A stretch of 58,849 nt of DNA, taken from NCBI RefSeq assembly GCF_020889705.1, contig NZ_JACMYP010000021.1, forward strand, positions 1-58,849, read 5' to 3'. Made by a program: the position numbers and the translations under genes. Within the stretch, counting starts at the first letter, position 1. The number at the start of each line of letters is the position of its first letter. This document shows, piece after piece, positions 9,539-19,478 of the stretch. The notes beneath the pieces were generated by a model. It did not search any database. It was not told the DNA's origin and worked only from the letters and a program-made list of their open reading frames with translations. Source of the DNA: Bradyrhizobium altum (GTDB lineage Bacteria; Pseudomonadota; Alphaproteobacteria; Rhizobiales; Xanthobacteraceae).

Positions 9539-10537
9539 ATGAGTGATGCAACCGTCGAGACGGTGACGGAGGATCGGTGGCTCCTGCTGATCCATCAACT
9601 TCCGGCCAAGCCAGCGTATCTGCGAGTCAAGATCTGGCGGCGGCTCCAATCGCTTGGGGCAGTCGCGGTCAAGAACGCGGTTTACGCTCTGCCAGCAAAC
9701 GAACAGACCCAGGAGGATTTCGAATGGGTGCTCAAGGAGATCATCGAGGGCGGCGGCGAAGCGATGATTTGCGCGGCGCAGTTGATCGACGGCGTATCGG
9801 ACCAGGAGGTCCGGACACTGTTCACAGCCGCTCGCGACGAGGACTACGAGGCGATCGCCAAAGAGGCAAACGCTCTGGCCGAGACTCTGCGTGGGGACCC
9901 CAACGCCAAAGGTCAGGTTGGGGCGAGAACGCAATTGACGCGCATGAGGGCCAGGATGGCGCAGGTTGTCGCGATCGACTTCTTCGGCGCGAATGGTCGC
10001 GAAACGGTCGACGGGCTGCTCATCGGCCTGGGGACCAGGCTTACGGAGGGTACCATGGCGGAGACATCTCAACGCGGCGCAGCGGATCGCACGGCCGACC
10101 TGGCACGCTTGAAGGACCGCACATGGGTAACGCGCGAAGGGGTGCATGTCGACCGCATCGCCTGCGCGTGGCTGATCCGGCGCTTCATTGACCCAGGGGC
10201 TCGGTTTAAATTCGTATCCGCCAAAGACTACACGCCGAGCCTGGGCGAGCTACGCTTCGACATGTTCGAGGCCGAATTCACCCATCAGGGTGACCACTGC
10301 AGCTTCGAGGTGCTGCTCGGCCACGCCGGCCTGACCGACCCAGCGCTCCAGGCGATCGCCGAAATCGTCCACGACATCGACCTGAAGGACTCCAAGTTCG
10401 GACGGGGCGAAACTGACGGCATCAAGGCTCTGATCGCTGGCGTCGTGATGGCGCATCGGAAAGACGAGGAACGGCTCACTCGTGGCGGCGCGATCTTCGA
10501 CGACCTCTACGAATACTTCAGCAAGAAGCGCAGCTGA
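9539..10537 (+). CDS. chrB: Chromate resistance protein ChrB
   Basis: About 332 residues from the ATG at 9539. An upstream ATG at 9491 would add 16 residues. The N-terminal half has the ChrB domain (W-L-L-L-I-H-Q-L-P-A-K-P near the start) and the C-terminal half the chromate-resistance domain (V-H-V-D-R-I-A-C-A-W-L-I-R-R-F-I-D-P and F-E-A-E-F-T-H). ChrB regulates or assists the chromate exporter ChrA. ChrA is not in the window, so this copy may act with a distant transporter or be a lone remnant of a resistance module. Family call is firm, role inferred. Confidence 0.85.
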   Translation: MSDATVETVTEDRWLLLIHQLPAKPAYLRVKIWRRLQSLGAVAVKNAVYALPANEQTQEDFEWVLKEIIEGGGEAMICAAQLIDGVSDQEVRTLFTAARDEDYEAIAKEANALAETLRGDPNAKGQVGARTQLTRMRARMAQVVAIDFFGANGRETVDGLLIGLGTRLTEGTMAETSQRGAADRTADLARLKDRTWVTREGVHVDRIACAWLIRRFIDPGARFKFVSAKDYTPSLGELRFDMFEAEFTHQGDHCSFEVLLGHAGLTDPALQAIAEIVHDIDLKDSKFGRGETDGIKALIAGVVMAHRKDEERLTRGGAIFDDLYEYFSKKRS

Positions 10538-10927
10538 CTTGCTGGAGCGTTCGATGATTCAGTTTCGGTTGCCGGCCCGTCCGTCGAGCGCCTTGTTGCC
10601 CGAGCACTTATTCCCCGACGGCGGTCCCAAGCGACCCGCGCGCTACCGCACACTCATCGAACTTGCTAAAGTTTCGGCTGCCTCGCCGGACATATTGGAC
10701 TGAAGTGTCCAGAACTATGTTGCTCACCGGCACAAACAACAAGCGAGTGAAGTCATTGCTGCAGTCGCTCTTGCGCGCGGTTTCGCGCGGAGCCGACGAG
10801 AGGTCAGGCGCGCGGCGAGTGGTGTCATAGAGAAACGCTCCGTTCACGCCGCTGAAGCTTTTGCGGCTCCATGAATCTGACGCACCTGGCGGGTTCTTAA
10901 CATCACAACCGAACACGCTTCTGAGAT
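10538..10927. other. Intergenic region, no supported gene
   Basis: About 390 bases between chrB and the AraC regulator gene. Short frames on both strands have no recognisable product. It should contain the AraC gene promoter, but no clear operator or hairpin was identified. Confidence 0.4.
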
Positions 10928-11929
10928 TTGACCGTGATGACCTGGTTTGAGAATCTTCCTTACTCGCACGAGACGCAATGGTTGGAGATTATGATGCATC
11001 CGAATCCTGACTTGCTCCGCACAACTGAATTAAACTACGAGGAGTGGCGAGATATGCTGCGTCCAAATTGGGGGCTGTACACCCCCGATGACCCCAAAGG
11101 CTTTGCCGGTCGGGTGCGCTCTCGGCGCATTTGCGGATTTAATGCATCGGATATCAGCAATAATGTCCGCCGTTGCGAACGATCGCAAAGGGATGTTCGC
11201 CTCGACGGCGTCGACCACTACTATGCCGTATTTCAAATCGCCGGACGATCAACGATCATTCAGAATGAAAACGCTGCAACATTGGTCCCGGGCGATGTCA
11301 CGCTCCTCGATTCTGCGCGTCCCGTAACGTACCTCAATGATGGTCACGAACAGTGGTTATCTCTTCAGTTGCCGCGCAGGCGCCTGATAAGTCACCTAGG
11401 CGTTGAACCGAAGGTCGGCTTTGGCGATCGCGCCGGAACGCGTGCAGGGCGCGCGCTCTACCAGCTCATTCTGGAAAGTGCCGAAGACAAGCGTTCAATA
11501 TCTGCCCCGGCCGAAAAGTACATGCAGCTTGCGCTGTATGATCTCCTCGGAGCACTGTTTGTTCCGTCGGATCGAGCGACCGCCTCGATTTACAACGACA
11601 AGCTGTTCACTCGAATCTGCAATATCATCAAGGATCGCTTTGCCGATCCGGATTTTGGCCCATGCGAGGTGGCGATCGAGGCGGGGATTTCGCTGCGTTA
11701 CTTGCAGAAGTTATTTAGCCAGCGCAATTCGACCTGCAGCGAGTTCATGTATGCGCTTCGTTTGGATCATGCCGCGCGCCTTCTGCATCGGCGCAAGTTG
11801 CTGAGCACAGGCCAGCCTGTCAGCGAAGTCGCGTACGCGTGCGGTTTTCGCAACTATACGAATTTCGCCCGGAAATTTCGCCATCGATTCGGCCACTCAC
11901 CCGCGGCACATGCGGGAGATTACGCCTAG
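10928..11929 (+). CDS. AraC-family transcriptional regulator (FeaR-like)
   Basis: About 333 residues. The N-terminal ~190 form an AraC-binding-like (cupin type 2) sensor domain with G-D-V-T-L-L-D-S-A-R-P, as in FeaR-type activators of aromatic amine metabolism. The last ~105 residues are the double helix-turn-helix AraC domain, containing S-L-R-Y-L-Q-K-L-F and V-A-Y-A-C-G-F-R-N-Y-T-N-F-A-R-K-F-R. Start is TTG at 10928, or ATG at 10937. It lies 108 bases upstream of the cytochrome P450 gene in the same direction and is its likely activator (inference). Confidence 0.85.
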   Translation: MTVMTWFENLPYSHETQWLEIMMHPNPDLLRTTELNYEEWRDMLRPNWGLYTPDDPKGFAGRVRSRRICGFNASDISNNVRRCERSQRDVRLDGVDHYYAVFQIAGRSTIIQNENAATLVPGDVTLLDSARPVTYLNDGHEQWLSLQLPRRRLISHLGVEPKVGFGDRAGTRAGRALYQLILESAEDKRSISAPAEKYMQLALYDLLGALFVPSDRATASIYNDKLFTRICNIIKDRFADPDFGPCEVAIEAGISLRYLQKLFSQRNSTCSEFMYALRLDHAARLLHRRKLLSTGQPVSEVAYACGFRNYTNFARKFRHRFGHSPAAHAGDYA

Positions 11930-12037
11930 CCGAGGACATTTCCGTACCACCGAAAGTGCGTCTTCGGCTCGCGACGTCTGACCTCCGGCGATCTAATCTC
12001 CTCTCCAATCGATCCGAGTGCGGTCGCAGAGGAGGCC

Positions 12038-13243
12038 ATGATGCTAGGAACATCGACAACACTGCTGACAAATGCGACGCCAAGGGCGCCGACCTCGATA
12101 CTGGATCCTTATGCGGATGAAGCCCTGCTGAATCCCTGGCCGCTGTACCGCGAGCTGAGAGAGATCGGGCCGGTCGTCTGGCTGGAAAAATACGGGATGT
12201 TTGCCCTGACGGGTTACGATGCCGTCGTGAAAGCTCTCCGGGACTGGGAGGCATTCCCGTCATCGTTCGGCATGAATGATGATATGAACCAGCTGCTGCG
12301 CGGGAACACGCTGTGCAGCGACGGCGACGCCCACAGCCGATTGCGCCGCGTCGTAATGCGGCCGGTTACGCCGGCCGCGCTCAAATCGCTCAAGGAGGAG
12401 GTCGAACGCGAGGCCGAAGCGGTCGTCAACCGACTGTGCGCCAAAGGTCGGTTTTGCGCAACCGGAGAGCTTGCAACCCATCTGCCGGTGACGATCGTCT
12501 CCAGCGCGATCGGTCTGCCGGAGGAAGGGCGCGAGCGGATGATGGAGTGGAGCATAGGCATGTTCAACTGCTTCGGCCCCATGAACGAGCGTGCACGCAG
12601 CGCGATGCCGGTGCTCTCCGAAATGATGCACTATGCCGAGACCCAAGCCGTTCCGGGCAAGCTGAAGCCCGGAAGCTGGGCCGAAGCGATCCATCATGCC
12701 GCCGCCGCCGGTGAGGTGCCGTCCGAGGCGGTGCCGGTGATGATGATCGACTATATGGGGCCCAGTCTCGACACCACGATCTTCGGCATCTCCAGCGGCG
12801 TGTGGTTGTTTGCCAAGCACCCCGATCAGTGGGATCTCGTGCGCAATGATCCTTCGCTGATCCCCGCAGCCATCGACGAGATCCTGCGGATGGAGGCGCC
12901 GGTCCAGGGTTTCTCGCGCTACGTGGCGCGTGACTATGACCTGGACGGCTTCTTGCTGCCGGAAGGTTCGCGCGCGATCGTCTTCTATGGCGCCGCCAAT
13001 CGCGATCCACGACAGTTCCCGGATCCCGATCGCTTTGACATCCGGCGCAGCAATGCCGGACGTCACATGGCGTTCGGCGCCGGGCCGCATGGATGCCTTG
13101 GCGTGAACCTCGCCAAATTGGAAATGCGGTCCCTCTTCATGGCGCTTGCGCAAAAGGTAAAACGCTTCCACGTCGAGGCCGAAGAGCGCGTGCTCAACAA
13201 CATCCTGCGCGGCTTCAGCAAATTGATTGTCACCGTCGAATAA
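12038..13243 (+). CDS. Cytochrome P450 (bacterial class I type)
   Basis: A 401-residue soluble P450. The heme-cysteine loop F-G-A-G-P-H-G-C-L-G places the axial cysteine at residue 353. The K-helix E-I-L-R is present. The I-helix motif is changed to G-P-S-L-D-T-T, keeping D-T-T but lacking the common A-G pair. A strong ribosome site (GAGGAGG) precedes ATG 12038. Such enzymes hydroxylate or O-demethylate small organics with electrons from a ferredoxin/reductase pair. None is adjacent. The ferredoxin reductase and ferredoxin at 30-32 kb are candidates. CYP family not assigned. Confidence 0.9.
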   Translation: MMLGTSTTLLTNATPRAPTSILDPYADEALLNPWPLYRELREIGPVVWLEKYGMFALTGYDAVVKALRDWEAFPSSFGMNDDMNQLLRGNTLCSDGDAHSRLRRVVMRPVTPAALKSLKEEVEREAEAVVNRLCAKGRFCATGELATHLPVTIVSSAIGLPEEGRERMMEWSIGMFNCFGPMNERARSAMPVLSEMMHYAETQAVPGKLKPGSWAEAIHHAAAAGEVPSEAVPVMMIDYMGPSLDTTIFGISSGVWLFAKHPDQWDLVRNDPSLIPAAIDEILRMEAPVQGFSRYVARDYDLDGFLLPEGSRAIVFYGAANRDPRQFPDPDRFDIRRSNAGRHMAFGAGPHGCLGVNLAKLEMRSLFMALAQKVKRFHVEAEERVLNNILRGFSKLIVTVE

Positions 13244-14352
13244 GCGGGCAGTCCGCAGCCGCGCGAAGCCATTTCACAACGACGCAACTGACAGACGTAA
13301 CCACGTTCCCTCATCCTGTAATCGTCGCGAAACAGCGGTTCCCGACACCCGAGCTGGGCAGCTGCCAAGAGGAAGTACCAACATGGATATGTCTGCGTAA
13401 ACGATTGTACCGGTTGTACGGGGGGCGCCCGACGGCTCGGCGCGTCTCTCGACCGTACCACGGCAGAACAGCTTCGTCGTCCTCGCCCGGTGTGCTTATC
13501 GTCGCATCGACGGTCCGGCCAAGGTTACCAAGGCGCATCTCGCCGCCGTGGAAGCCGGGACCATCGCTGATGCAAGTTACAAACTGACCGGTCGTTCCAG
13601 CTCCGGAATATCCGTTACGTGGTCGAGATATTCAACGTTCCACCACGCTGCCATTAGGTGGTTAGACCGGCATCGCGTGCCGGCTAGGGGCCCAACGCGC
13701 GCACGACGGCAATGGCTGCGAGGCCTCTTGGCGTCAATAAGCCCGTGATAGATTGACTTGCCGGCGTTTCAGGTCTCGGCATTCGGTCAAGAACGGTTGG
13801 CTTCAACTGGCGGACTGAAAAGCTTTGAGTCACAAAAGGAGTCGGTTCGCCAACTGATAAGGTAATAGGCAAAACCTATCCAGTTCGCCACTGATAAGGA
13901 AATTGCAGAGACCTTATCAGTGTGATGGACGAGCGGAATGGCGCTGCCAGACAGGATTGAACTGAGGTAGCAATCCTGATTTTCATTGATTCTATTGTAT
14001 TTTTCGGTCCGGCGATTTGTTTTTGTGTGGCACTCTTGGGTCGCGCCGGAGCGACAACCTTTAGCACATTCCGTGCAAGCTCACCAAGGAGGAGATCGCA
14101 GAGTCGCGGACGCTGATTGGCCTCCTTCGATAGTCGCTTAGTTCGATGGCGGTGCCAAGGTCACTCTGGCGGAGATAGTGGGGTTCCCTTCCCCTTTTCT
14201 CGATCACCCCGAAAAACCCGCAAAATTGGATTCGCCTTAAGGCCCGGGGGAGGTTTGTGGCCACCGCGGTGTACCCCGCATCGGCTCCCCGACCGTCAAG
14301 GTCGGCCGACTTCGAGGCGTGCCTACGCATGGAGTCGAAGGCGCACGACAAA
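13244..14352. other. Gene-free region between P450 and a gene scar
   Basis: About 1.1 kb with many short frames but no recognisable protein, no sustained coding pattern and no good ribosome site. The block at 13806-13920 holds related direct and inverted repeats and is listed separately. The lack of genes next to two gene fragments suggests a worn recombination region. Confidence 0.5.
13806..13920. repeat. Cluster of related direct and inverted repeats, recombination-site-like
   Basis: GGTTCGCCAACTGATAAGG at 13844-13862 is repeated as CAGTTCGCCACTGATAAGG at 13881-13899. The second copy faces CCTTATCAG at 13912-13920, forming an inverted repeat with a 12-base gap. A diverged copy in the opposite orientation (ACTGGCGGACTGAA on the plus strand) starts near 13806. 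Short repeated arms arranged this way resemble tyrosine-recombinase crossover sites or ends of a mobile element. No recombinase gene is present here. Confidence 0.4.
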
Positions 14353-14680
14353 TCACTCGGACCGGCAACTAAGGTCGAAGATTTCGATATCGAGCACCGG
14401 CGGCTTCACTGGACCAGTCTCGGGCTCGACGGGCCTCAGACGCCGTAACGTTGGAATGATGTAGCCGGAGAAATTCTGGTAAGCACTTACAAATTGCGAT
14501 ACCGGTCGTCCTCCGAGTTCCAGCGCGTCATAGTCCAGCCGAACCAACCGCCCCTCTGCATCGAAAAATAACTTCTGTTGGAGCGGATAAATGGAGCGGC
14601 GTTTCGGAAAAATCGACGTGCATCAGGCGAAGTGGCTGTGAGCGACCGTTGACGGATGGTGGATCCCCCTCGCGTAGTCG
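14353..14680 (-). pseudogene. C-terminal remnant of an unrecognised conserved-type protein (frameshifted)
   Basis: The minus-strand frame ending at 14353 encodes a coherent C-terminus: F-D-A-E-G-R-L-V-R-L-D-Y-D, a Y-I-I-P-T-L-R-R stretch and an acidic end. The preceding segment (R-E-G-D then L-R-L-M-H-V-D-F) continues in another frame, with the shift near 14605. The pattern resembles small hypothetical proteins ending in repeated beta-strand lipocalin-like segments (F-D-x-x-G-x-L-x-R-x-D-Y-D). Only ~105 residues remain and the start is lost. It meets the fragment of a plus-strand gene head to head. Confidence 0.5.
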
Positions 14681-14689
14681 CGCGCTGTC

Positions 14690-15521
14690 AAACTGGCCGG
14701 GACCATTCTTGGCCGCCCGGTCCTGGGCGGGCTGCACCACCAATATGTTCGGATTTGATTTACGACAGGCACAGGCATACCCGTTCACGCTGATGTCGGA
14801 CGATCTGCCGGCGGCGGCGCGCTTTATCGACATGCTGCTGGATCGATCGGGACGAAACGGCCTCACCATCTGGCACGTCTGGGCGACCTGCTTCAAAGGG
14901 ATTCATCTGATCAAATCGGGATCCGCCACGGAAGGCCTGGCGTTGGTCGAAAGGACGCTGGCCAGAATTCCCCCGAACCGCTTCTCGCTGCGCTATGCCT
15001 GGGTGATCGGGGAACAGGCGGATGGGTTGCGCCGGGCGAAGCGCATCCCGCAGGGGTTGGTCGTGATCGATCAGGCCCTGTCGCTTTCGGCTCGCGATGA
15101 AGAGCGCTGGTGCGTGTGCGAATTGCTTCGCATCAAGGCCGAGCTGCTGATGGCGCAGGGCGGGGCGAAGGCGTTGGAGGCCGCGGAGCGCTGCCTTGTT
15201 GAATCGCTCGACTGGGCGCGCAAGCAAGGCGCCTTGTCGTGGGAATCGCGAACCACGCTGAGCCTTTACCGCTTGCAGGCATCGAGGGGGCGGCAAGCCA
15301 ATGCAATCTCGAAATTGAGAACGGTCTTCGCCCGGTTCGATCAGGGATTCGGAACGACGGATCTACTGGAGGCGTCGAAAACGAAGGCTCTGCGAGCGAT
15401 CGGCGAGGGTGACGTTCGGCCCGGGCGTGCATTGCTGCCGCAGCGACGCTCGTGCGCGGATGCCATGAGCGACAAACGTATGGCGCTTGAAGCGTCGAGG
15501 GCGAGCGGTGCCCTTGGCTGA
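14690..15521 (+). pseudogene. Truncated helical-repeat C-terminus of an ATPase-type transcriptional regulator
   Basis: The frame encodes ~270 residues matching the TPR-like C-terminal region of large winged-helix AAA-ATPase regulators. Recognisable are D-L-P-A-A-A-R-F-I-D-M-L-L-D, R-W-C-V-C-E-L-L-R-I-K-A-E-L-L and L-D-W-A-R-K-Q-G-A-L-S-W-E. The usual DNA-binding and ATPase domains (several hundred residues) are absent, and the first part of the helical region looks internally deleted. The start of the open frame at 14649 is therefore not a real start. This is a gene fragment left by rearrangement. Confidence 0.65.
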
Positions 15522-15751
15522 CTGACGGCACGGCATTCACTGATACACGGAGCGCCAATCACTCATACATCCATATGAGCGATATCGTCCCAACGTTGAA
15601 TGGCTCAGAAAGAAGTGGGCGGACATTGTAGCGTTAGGGCCGGCCGGACCGTGACGTTGGCGGCTCTGATGGAAACGTATGACAGGTGATGCAGCACGAG
15701 CTTGAGGCTGGATTGGAACCAGTGAGCGCGGCAAATGCCGGGAGGATCTGG

Positions 15752-16085
15752 ATGAGTAACATTGGAAGCAAGGACCGCACCGCGATCGAACCCGTAATAT
15801 CGGCCCGGCTGGGCGTGGGCTCATGGATTATCCTGATTGTGCTGGTAGCGGCCGCGTTGGCCACCGGTGTCGTTGTCTATGTCGGCTGGAAGCTCGCAGA
15901 CGGTGTCGACGTCCCGATCTCGGGTTATGTGGCGATGGCGGGTGGAGTCATCGTCTCTCTGGCCGTCGGATTTGGGTTGATGGCGCTCCTACAGCAGCCG
16001 AAAAGGGTATGACGAACCGCCCGTATTGATCGTTCCGGAAAATGACTTCAAGGAATTCGAGTCTCCCTCTAAGAGGTCGAATTAG
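15752..16085 (+). pseudogene. Small two-helix membrane protein, C-terminus shifted
   Basis: ATG 15752 follows a good GGAGG site. The product has a polar N-terminus, a hydrophobic helix (W-I-I-L-I-V-L-V-A-A-A-L-A), a short V-G-W-K-L-A-D-G loop, and a second helix. In frame it ends Q-Q-P-K-R-V at 16012. In the neighbouring frame the sequence continues Y-S-S-R-K-G-Y-D-E-P-P to a stop at 16085, a typical cytoplasmic tail for such proteins. A small deletion near 15988 is therefore likely. Function unknown. Confidence 0.5.
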
Positions 16086-16494
16086 CGGGGAACGGGGGCT
16101 GACAACGTCTGCTCGGCAGGGCTCGCATCGCGATGCAAAAGTATTGCGAGGTCGCGGGGGTCGACTGGGTGATGCAATATGATCGGGATCTCAAAGGCGT
16201 GCACGATATCGCTCCTGGAGGTATCTGTCAGAGAGTCGCAGCCTTGGGAATGCTCTCTGCTTTTCATCCTTGGATCAAACCGATGCCAGCCGCTCAACGC
16301 CGGATATGCTGACACTCTGCGGCTGGCCGTAAACGTGCGGCTTTTGTCCGTTTTTTCACCTGGCTTCTGATTTCGGACAGCGCCCACCGCACTATATTCA
16401 ATTCGGTCACACGGTTGATCTTGTCATTCGTGTTCACCGATATCGAAGGCCGGACCGCTTTGGCGGCGCATACAGCGCCGCCACGCGGTGGCGT
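16086..16494. other. Intergenic region upstream of sucA
   Basis: About 410 bases without a supported gene. A perfect small inverted repeat (CGCCAC, three bases, GTGGCG) lies just before the first possible sucA start. Minus-strand frames here have no recognisable product. Confidence 0.4.
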
Positions 16495-16518
16495 ATGGCT
16501 GGAAATCAGGTAAAGACA

Positions 16519-19478
16519 ATGGATCAAGCAAGGGTCGCCACGTCGGTCAGGAAATATTTCGAAACGACGTCGTTTCTCGACGGCGCCAACGCGATCTATA
16601 TCGAGCAACTGCAGGATCGTTACCACGCGGACCCGAACTCAGTGGGCGCGGAATGGCGGGAATTCTTTGCATCTATCGAGGACGACATTGCGACGGCGGG
16701 GAAGGCGGCGGACGGGCCGTCCTGGAAGTGCGCGAATTGGCCGATCCCGGTCAACGGCGAGTTGATTTCGGCACTCGACGGCAATTGGACGCCCAATGCA
16801 AAGCCTGCGCTTGACGTGCCGGCCAGCCCCCCGATTGCCCGTCCCGCCTCAGATCTCGATATCCAGCAAGCCACGCGCGATTCCGTTCGCGCATTGATGA
16901 TGATCCGGGCGTACCGGATGCGCGGCCATTTCCATGCAAACCTGGACCCGCTGGGTCTGGCGCAGCCGCAGGACCACGAAGAGCTCAAGCCGTCGACTTA
17001 CGGGTTTTCGGATACCGACCTCGATCGCAGGATCTTCATCGACGGCGTGCTTGGCATGGAGTCCGCCACCATCCGCGAGATGCTCGATATCCTGCGCCGT
17101 ACCTACTGCGGCACCATCGGATACGAGTTCATGCATATTTCGGATCCGGCCCAGAAGGCCTGGATCCAGGAGCGCGTCGAAGGCCACGCCAATCTGGTCA
17201 AGACCAGCGGGGACGAGAAGCTCGTCATCCTCGACAAGCTCGTCGAGGTGAAGGGCTACGAGCGGTACCTCGACAAGAAGTTCGTCGGCACCAAGCGGTT
17301 CGGCCTCGACGGGGCCGAAGCAACGATCCCGGCTCTTGAGGAAATTCTGAAGACCGGCGCGAAGCTGGGCGTGCGCGACGTCGTGCTGGGAATGGCCCAT
17401 CGCGGTCGTCTGAACGTGCTGGCGCAGGTGCTGCGCAAGCCTCACCGGGCCATCTTCAACGAATTCAAGGGCGGCTCGTTCGTTCCGGACGAGGTCGAAG
17501 GTTCCGGCGACATGAAGTACCATCTCGGTGCGTCGTCGGACCGCGAACTGGAAGGTCGTTCTGTCCACCTTTCGCTGACGGCCAACCCCTCGCACCTCGA
17601 GATTTCCGATCCGGTGGTTCTCGGAAAGGTCCGCGCCAAGCAGGACCAGAATAACGATATCGTCGAGCGCACCACCGCTTTGCCGTTGCTGATTCACGGC
17701 GACGCGGCTTTCGCCGGCCAGGGTGTCGTCGCGGAATGTTTCGGGCTCTCCGGGCTGAAGGGTTACCGCACCGGCGGCTCGCTGCACTTCATCATCAACA
17801 ACCAGATCGGCTTCACCACCGACCCGCGCTACTCGCGGTCGTCACCTTACCCCTCGGACCTGGCCAAGACGATCGAAGCCCCGATCTTCCACGTCAACGG
17901 CGACGATCCGGAGGCGGTCGTGCACGTGGCGCGCATCGCGATCGAATTCCGGCAGCGCTTCCACAAGCCCGTCGTCATCGACATGTTCTGCTTCCGCCTG
18001 TACGGCCATAACGAAGGTGATGAGCCGGCGTTCACGCAGCCGCTGATGTATAAGGAGATCCGGGCTCACAAGTCGACACTCGAGATCTACGGCGAGCGGC
18101 TGATGAGCGAGGGCGTCGTCACCCAGGCCGACATCGACAGGAAGAACGCCGACTGGGTCGCGCACCTGGACGCCGAGTTCGAGGCCGGTCAGACCTATCG
18201 GCCCAACAAGGCGGACTGGCTGGACGGACGCTGGACCGGTCTCAAGGCCACCAATGAGGAGCCCGACGACGCCGGCGGTACCGGCGTCGACGTCGAGAAA
18301 CTGCGCTTCATCGGAGAGCGGATCACCGCTCTGCCCGACAACTTCAAGGTTCACCCCACCATACGCCGGTTCCTGGACGCCAGAAGGGCCTCCTTGACCT
18401 CGGGTGACGGAATAGATTGGTCGACGCCGAAGCGCTCGCCTTCGGGTCGCTGGCGGACGAGGGAACGCCCGTCCGCTTGTCCGGCCAGGACAGCGAGCGC
18501 GGGACGTTCACGCAGCGGCATTCGGTCCTCAGCGATCAGGACACCGGCGCCCGCCACACCCCGCTCAATCGCATCCGCGAGGGTCAGGCCCGCTGTGAGA
18601 TCATCAACTCGTTGCTCTCCGAAGAAGCCGTGCTGGCGTTCGAGTACGGCTACACGCTTGCCGAACCCAATGCCCTGGTGCTGTGGGAGGCTCAGTTCGG
18701 CGATTTCGCCAACGGCGCCCAGGTCGTCTTCGATCAGTTTCTCTCGTCCGGCGAGCGCAAGTGGTTGCGGATGTCCGGGCTGGTCTGTCTTCTGCCCCAT
18801 GGCTATGACGGCCAAGGCCCGGAGCACTCCTCCGCCCGTCTCGAGCGCTATCTGCAGAGCAGCGCCGAGGACAACTGGCAGATCGCCAACTGCACGACGC
18901 CGGCGAACTACTTCCACATCCTGCGTCGGCAGATGAGGCGCGATTTCCGCAAGCCGCTGATCCTGATGACGCCGAAGAGCCTGCTTCGGCACCGGCGCTG
19001 CAAGTCCACGCTTGCCGAGATGGGCGACGGCAAAGGCTTCCAGCGCATCCTGAAGGATGACGTCGAGACCAGGCCGGTCGGCACCATCAGCCTCGCCGAC
19101 GACAGCCGGATCCGGCGCGTGATCATCTGCTCGGGAAAGGTCTACTACGACCTCTACGAACAGCGCGAGGAACGCGGTATCGAGGACGTCTACCTGCTGC
19201 GCGTCGAGCAGCTTTACCCCGTCCCGTTGAAGGCCATCACTCACGAACTGTCACGCTTTCCGAATGCGGAGGTCGTGTGGTGCCAGGAAGAGCCGAGGAA
19301 CATGGGCGCGTGGAGCTTCATCGAGCCCTATCTCGAATGGGCGCTCGCCGAGACGAACGGCAAGGCCAGGCGCGCGCGATACGCCGGGCGTCCGGCCTCC
19401 GCCTCGACCGCCGTCGGCACGATGTCGCTGCATCAGGCTCAACTCGCCGCGTTCATGGAGCGGGCTTTTGCGCCATGA
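16519..19478 (+). pseudogene. sucA: 2-oxoglutarate dehydrogenase E1 component, frameshifted
   Basis: SucA decarboxylates 2-oxoglutarate with thiamine diphosphate and passes the succinyl group to the E2 lipoyl enzyme. The first frame carries the N-terminus (F-L-D-G-A-N-A-x-Y-I-E), the V-L-G-M-A-H-R-G-R-L-N core, and the G-D-A-A-F-A-G-Q-G and Y-G-H-N-E-G-D-E-P motifs. The second frame carries S-G-Q-D-S-E-R-G-T-F and the full C-terminus to 19478. The break lies at 18415-18425 where one base is missing: adding it restores W-S-T-A-E-A-L-A-F-G. The span of 2,960 bases (~987 codons) is one base short of a multiple of three. ATG 16519 follows AGGTAAAG; ATG 16495 is an alternative. No sucB or lpd follows, so it is probably an extra copy. 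Confidence 0.85.

Noticed and set aside
12260..13171. 303-residue open frame on the minus strand inside the P450 gene
   Set aside because: Antisense shadow of a high-GC gene. The P450 frame has clear heme and K-helix motifs, while this frame matches no known family pattern.
14061..14351. 96-residue minus-strand frame
   Set aside because: No family, no ribosome site and no sustained codon pattern.
16849..17787. 312-residue minus-strand frame within sucA
   Set aside because: Mirror of the conserved E1 sequence with no ribosome site or recognisable protein.
18351..19244. 297-residue minus-strand frame over the sucA end
   Set aside because: Same reason. The plus strand encodes conserved E1 motifs in this interval.
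19277..19474. Longer mug start
   Set aside because: It lies inside sucA coding sequence. The ATGA overlap at 19475 gives the usual glycosylase start and length.
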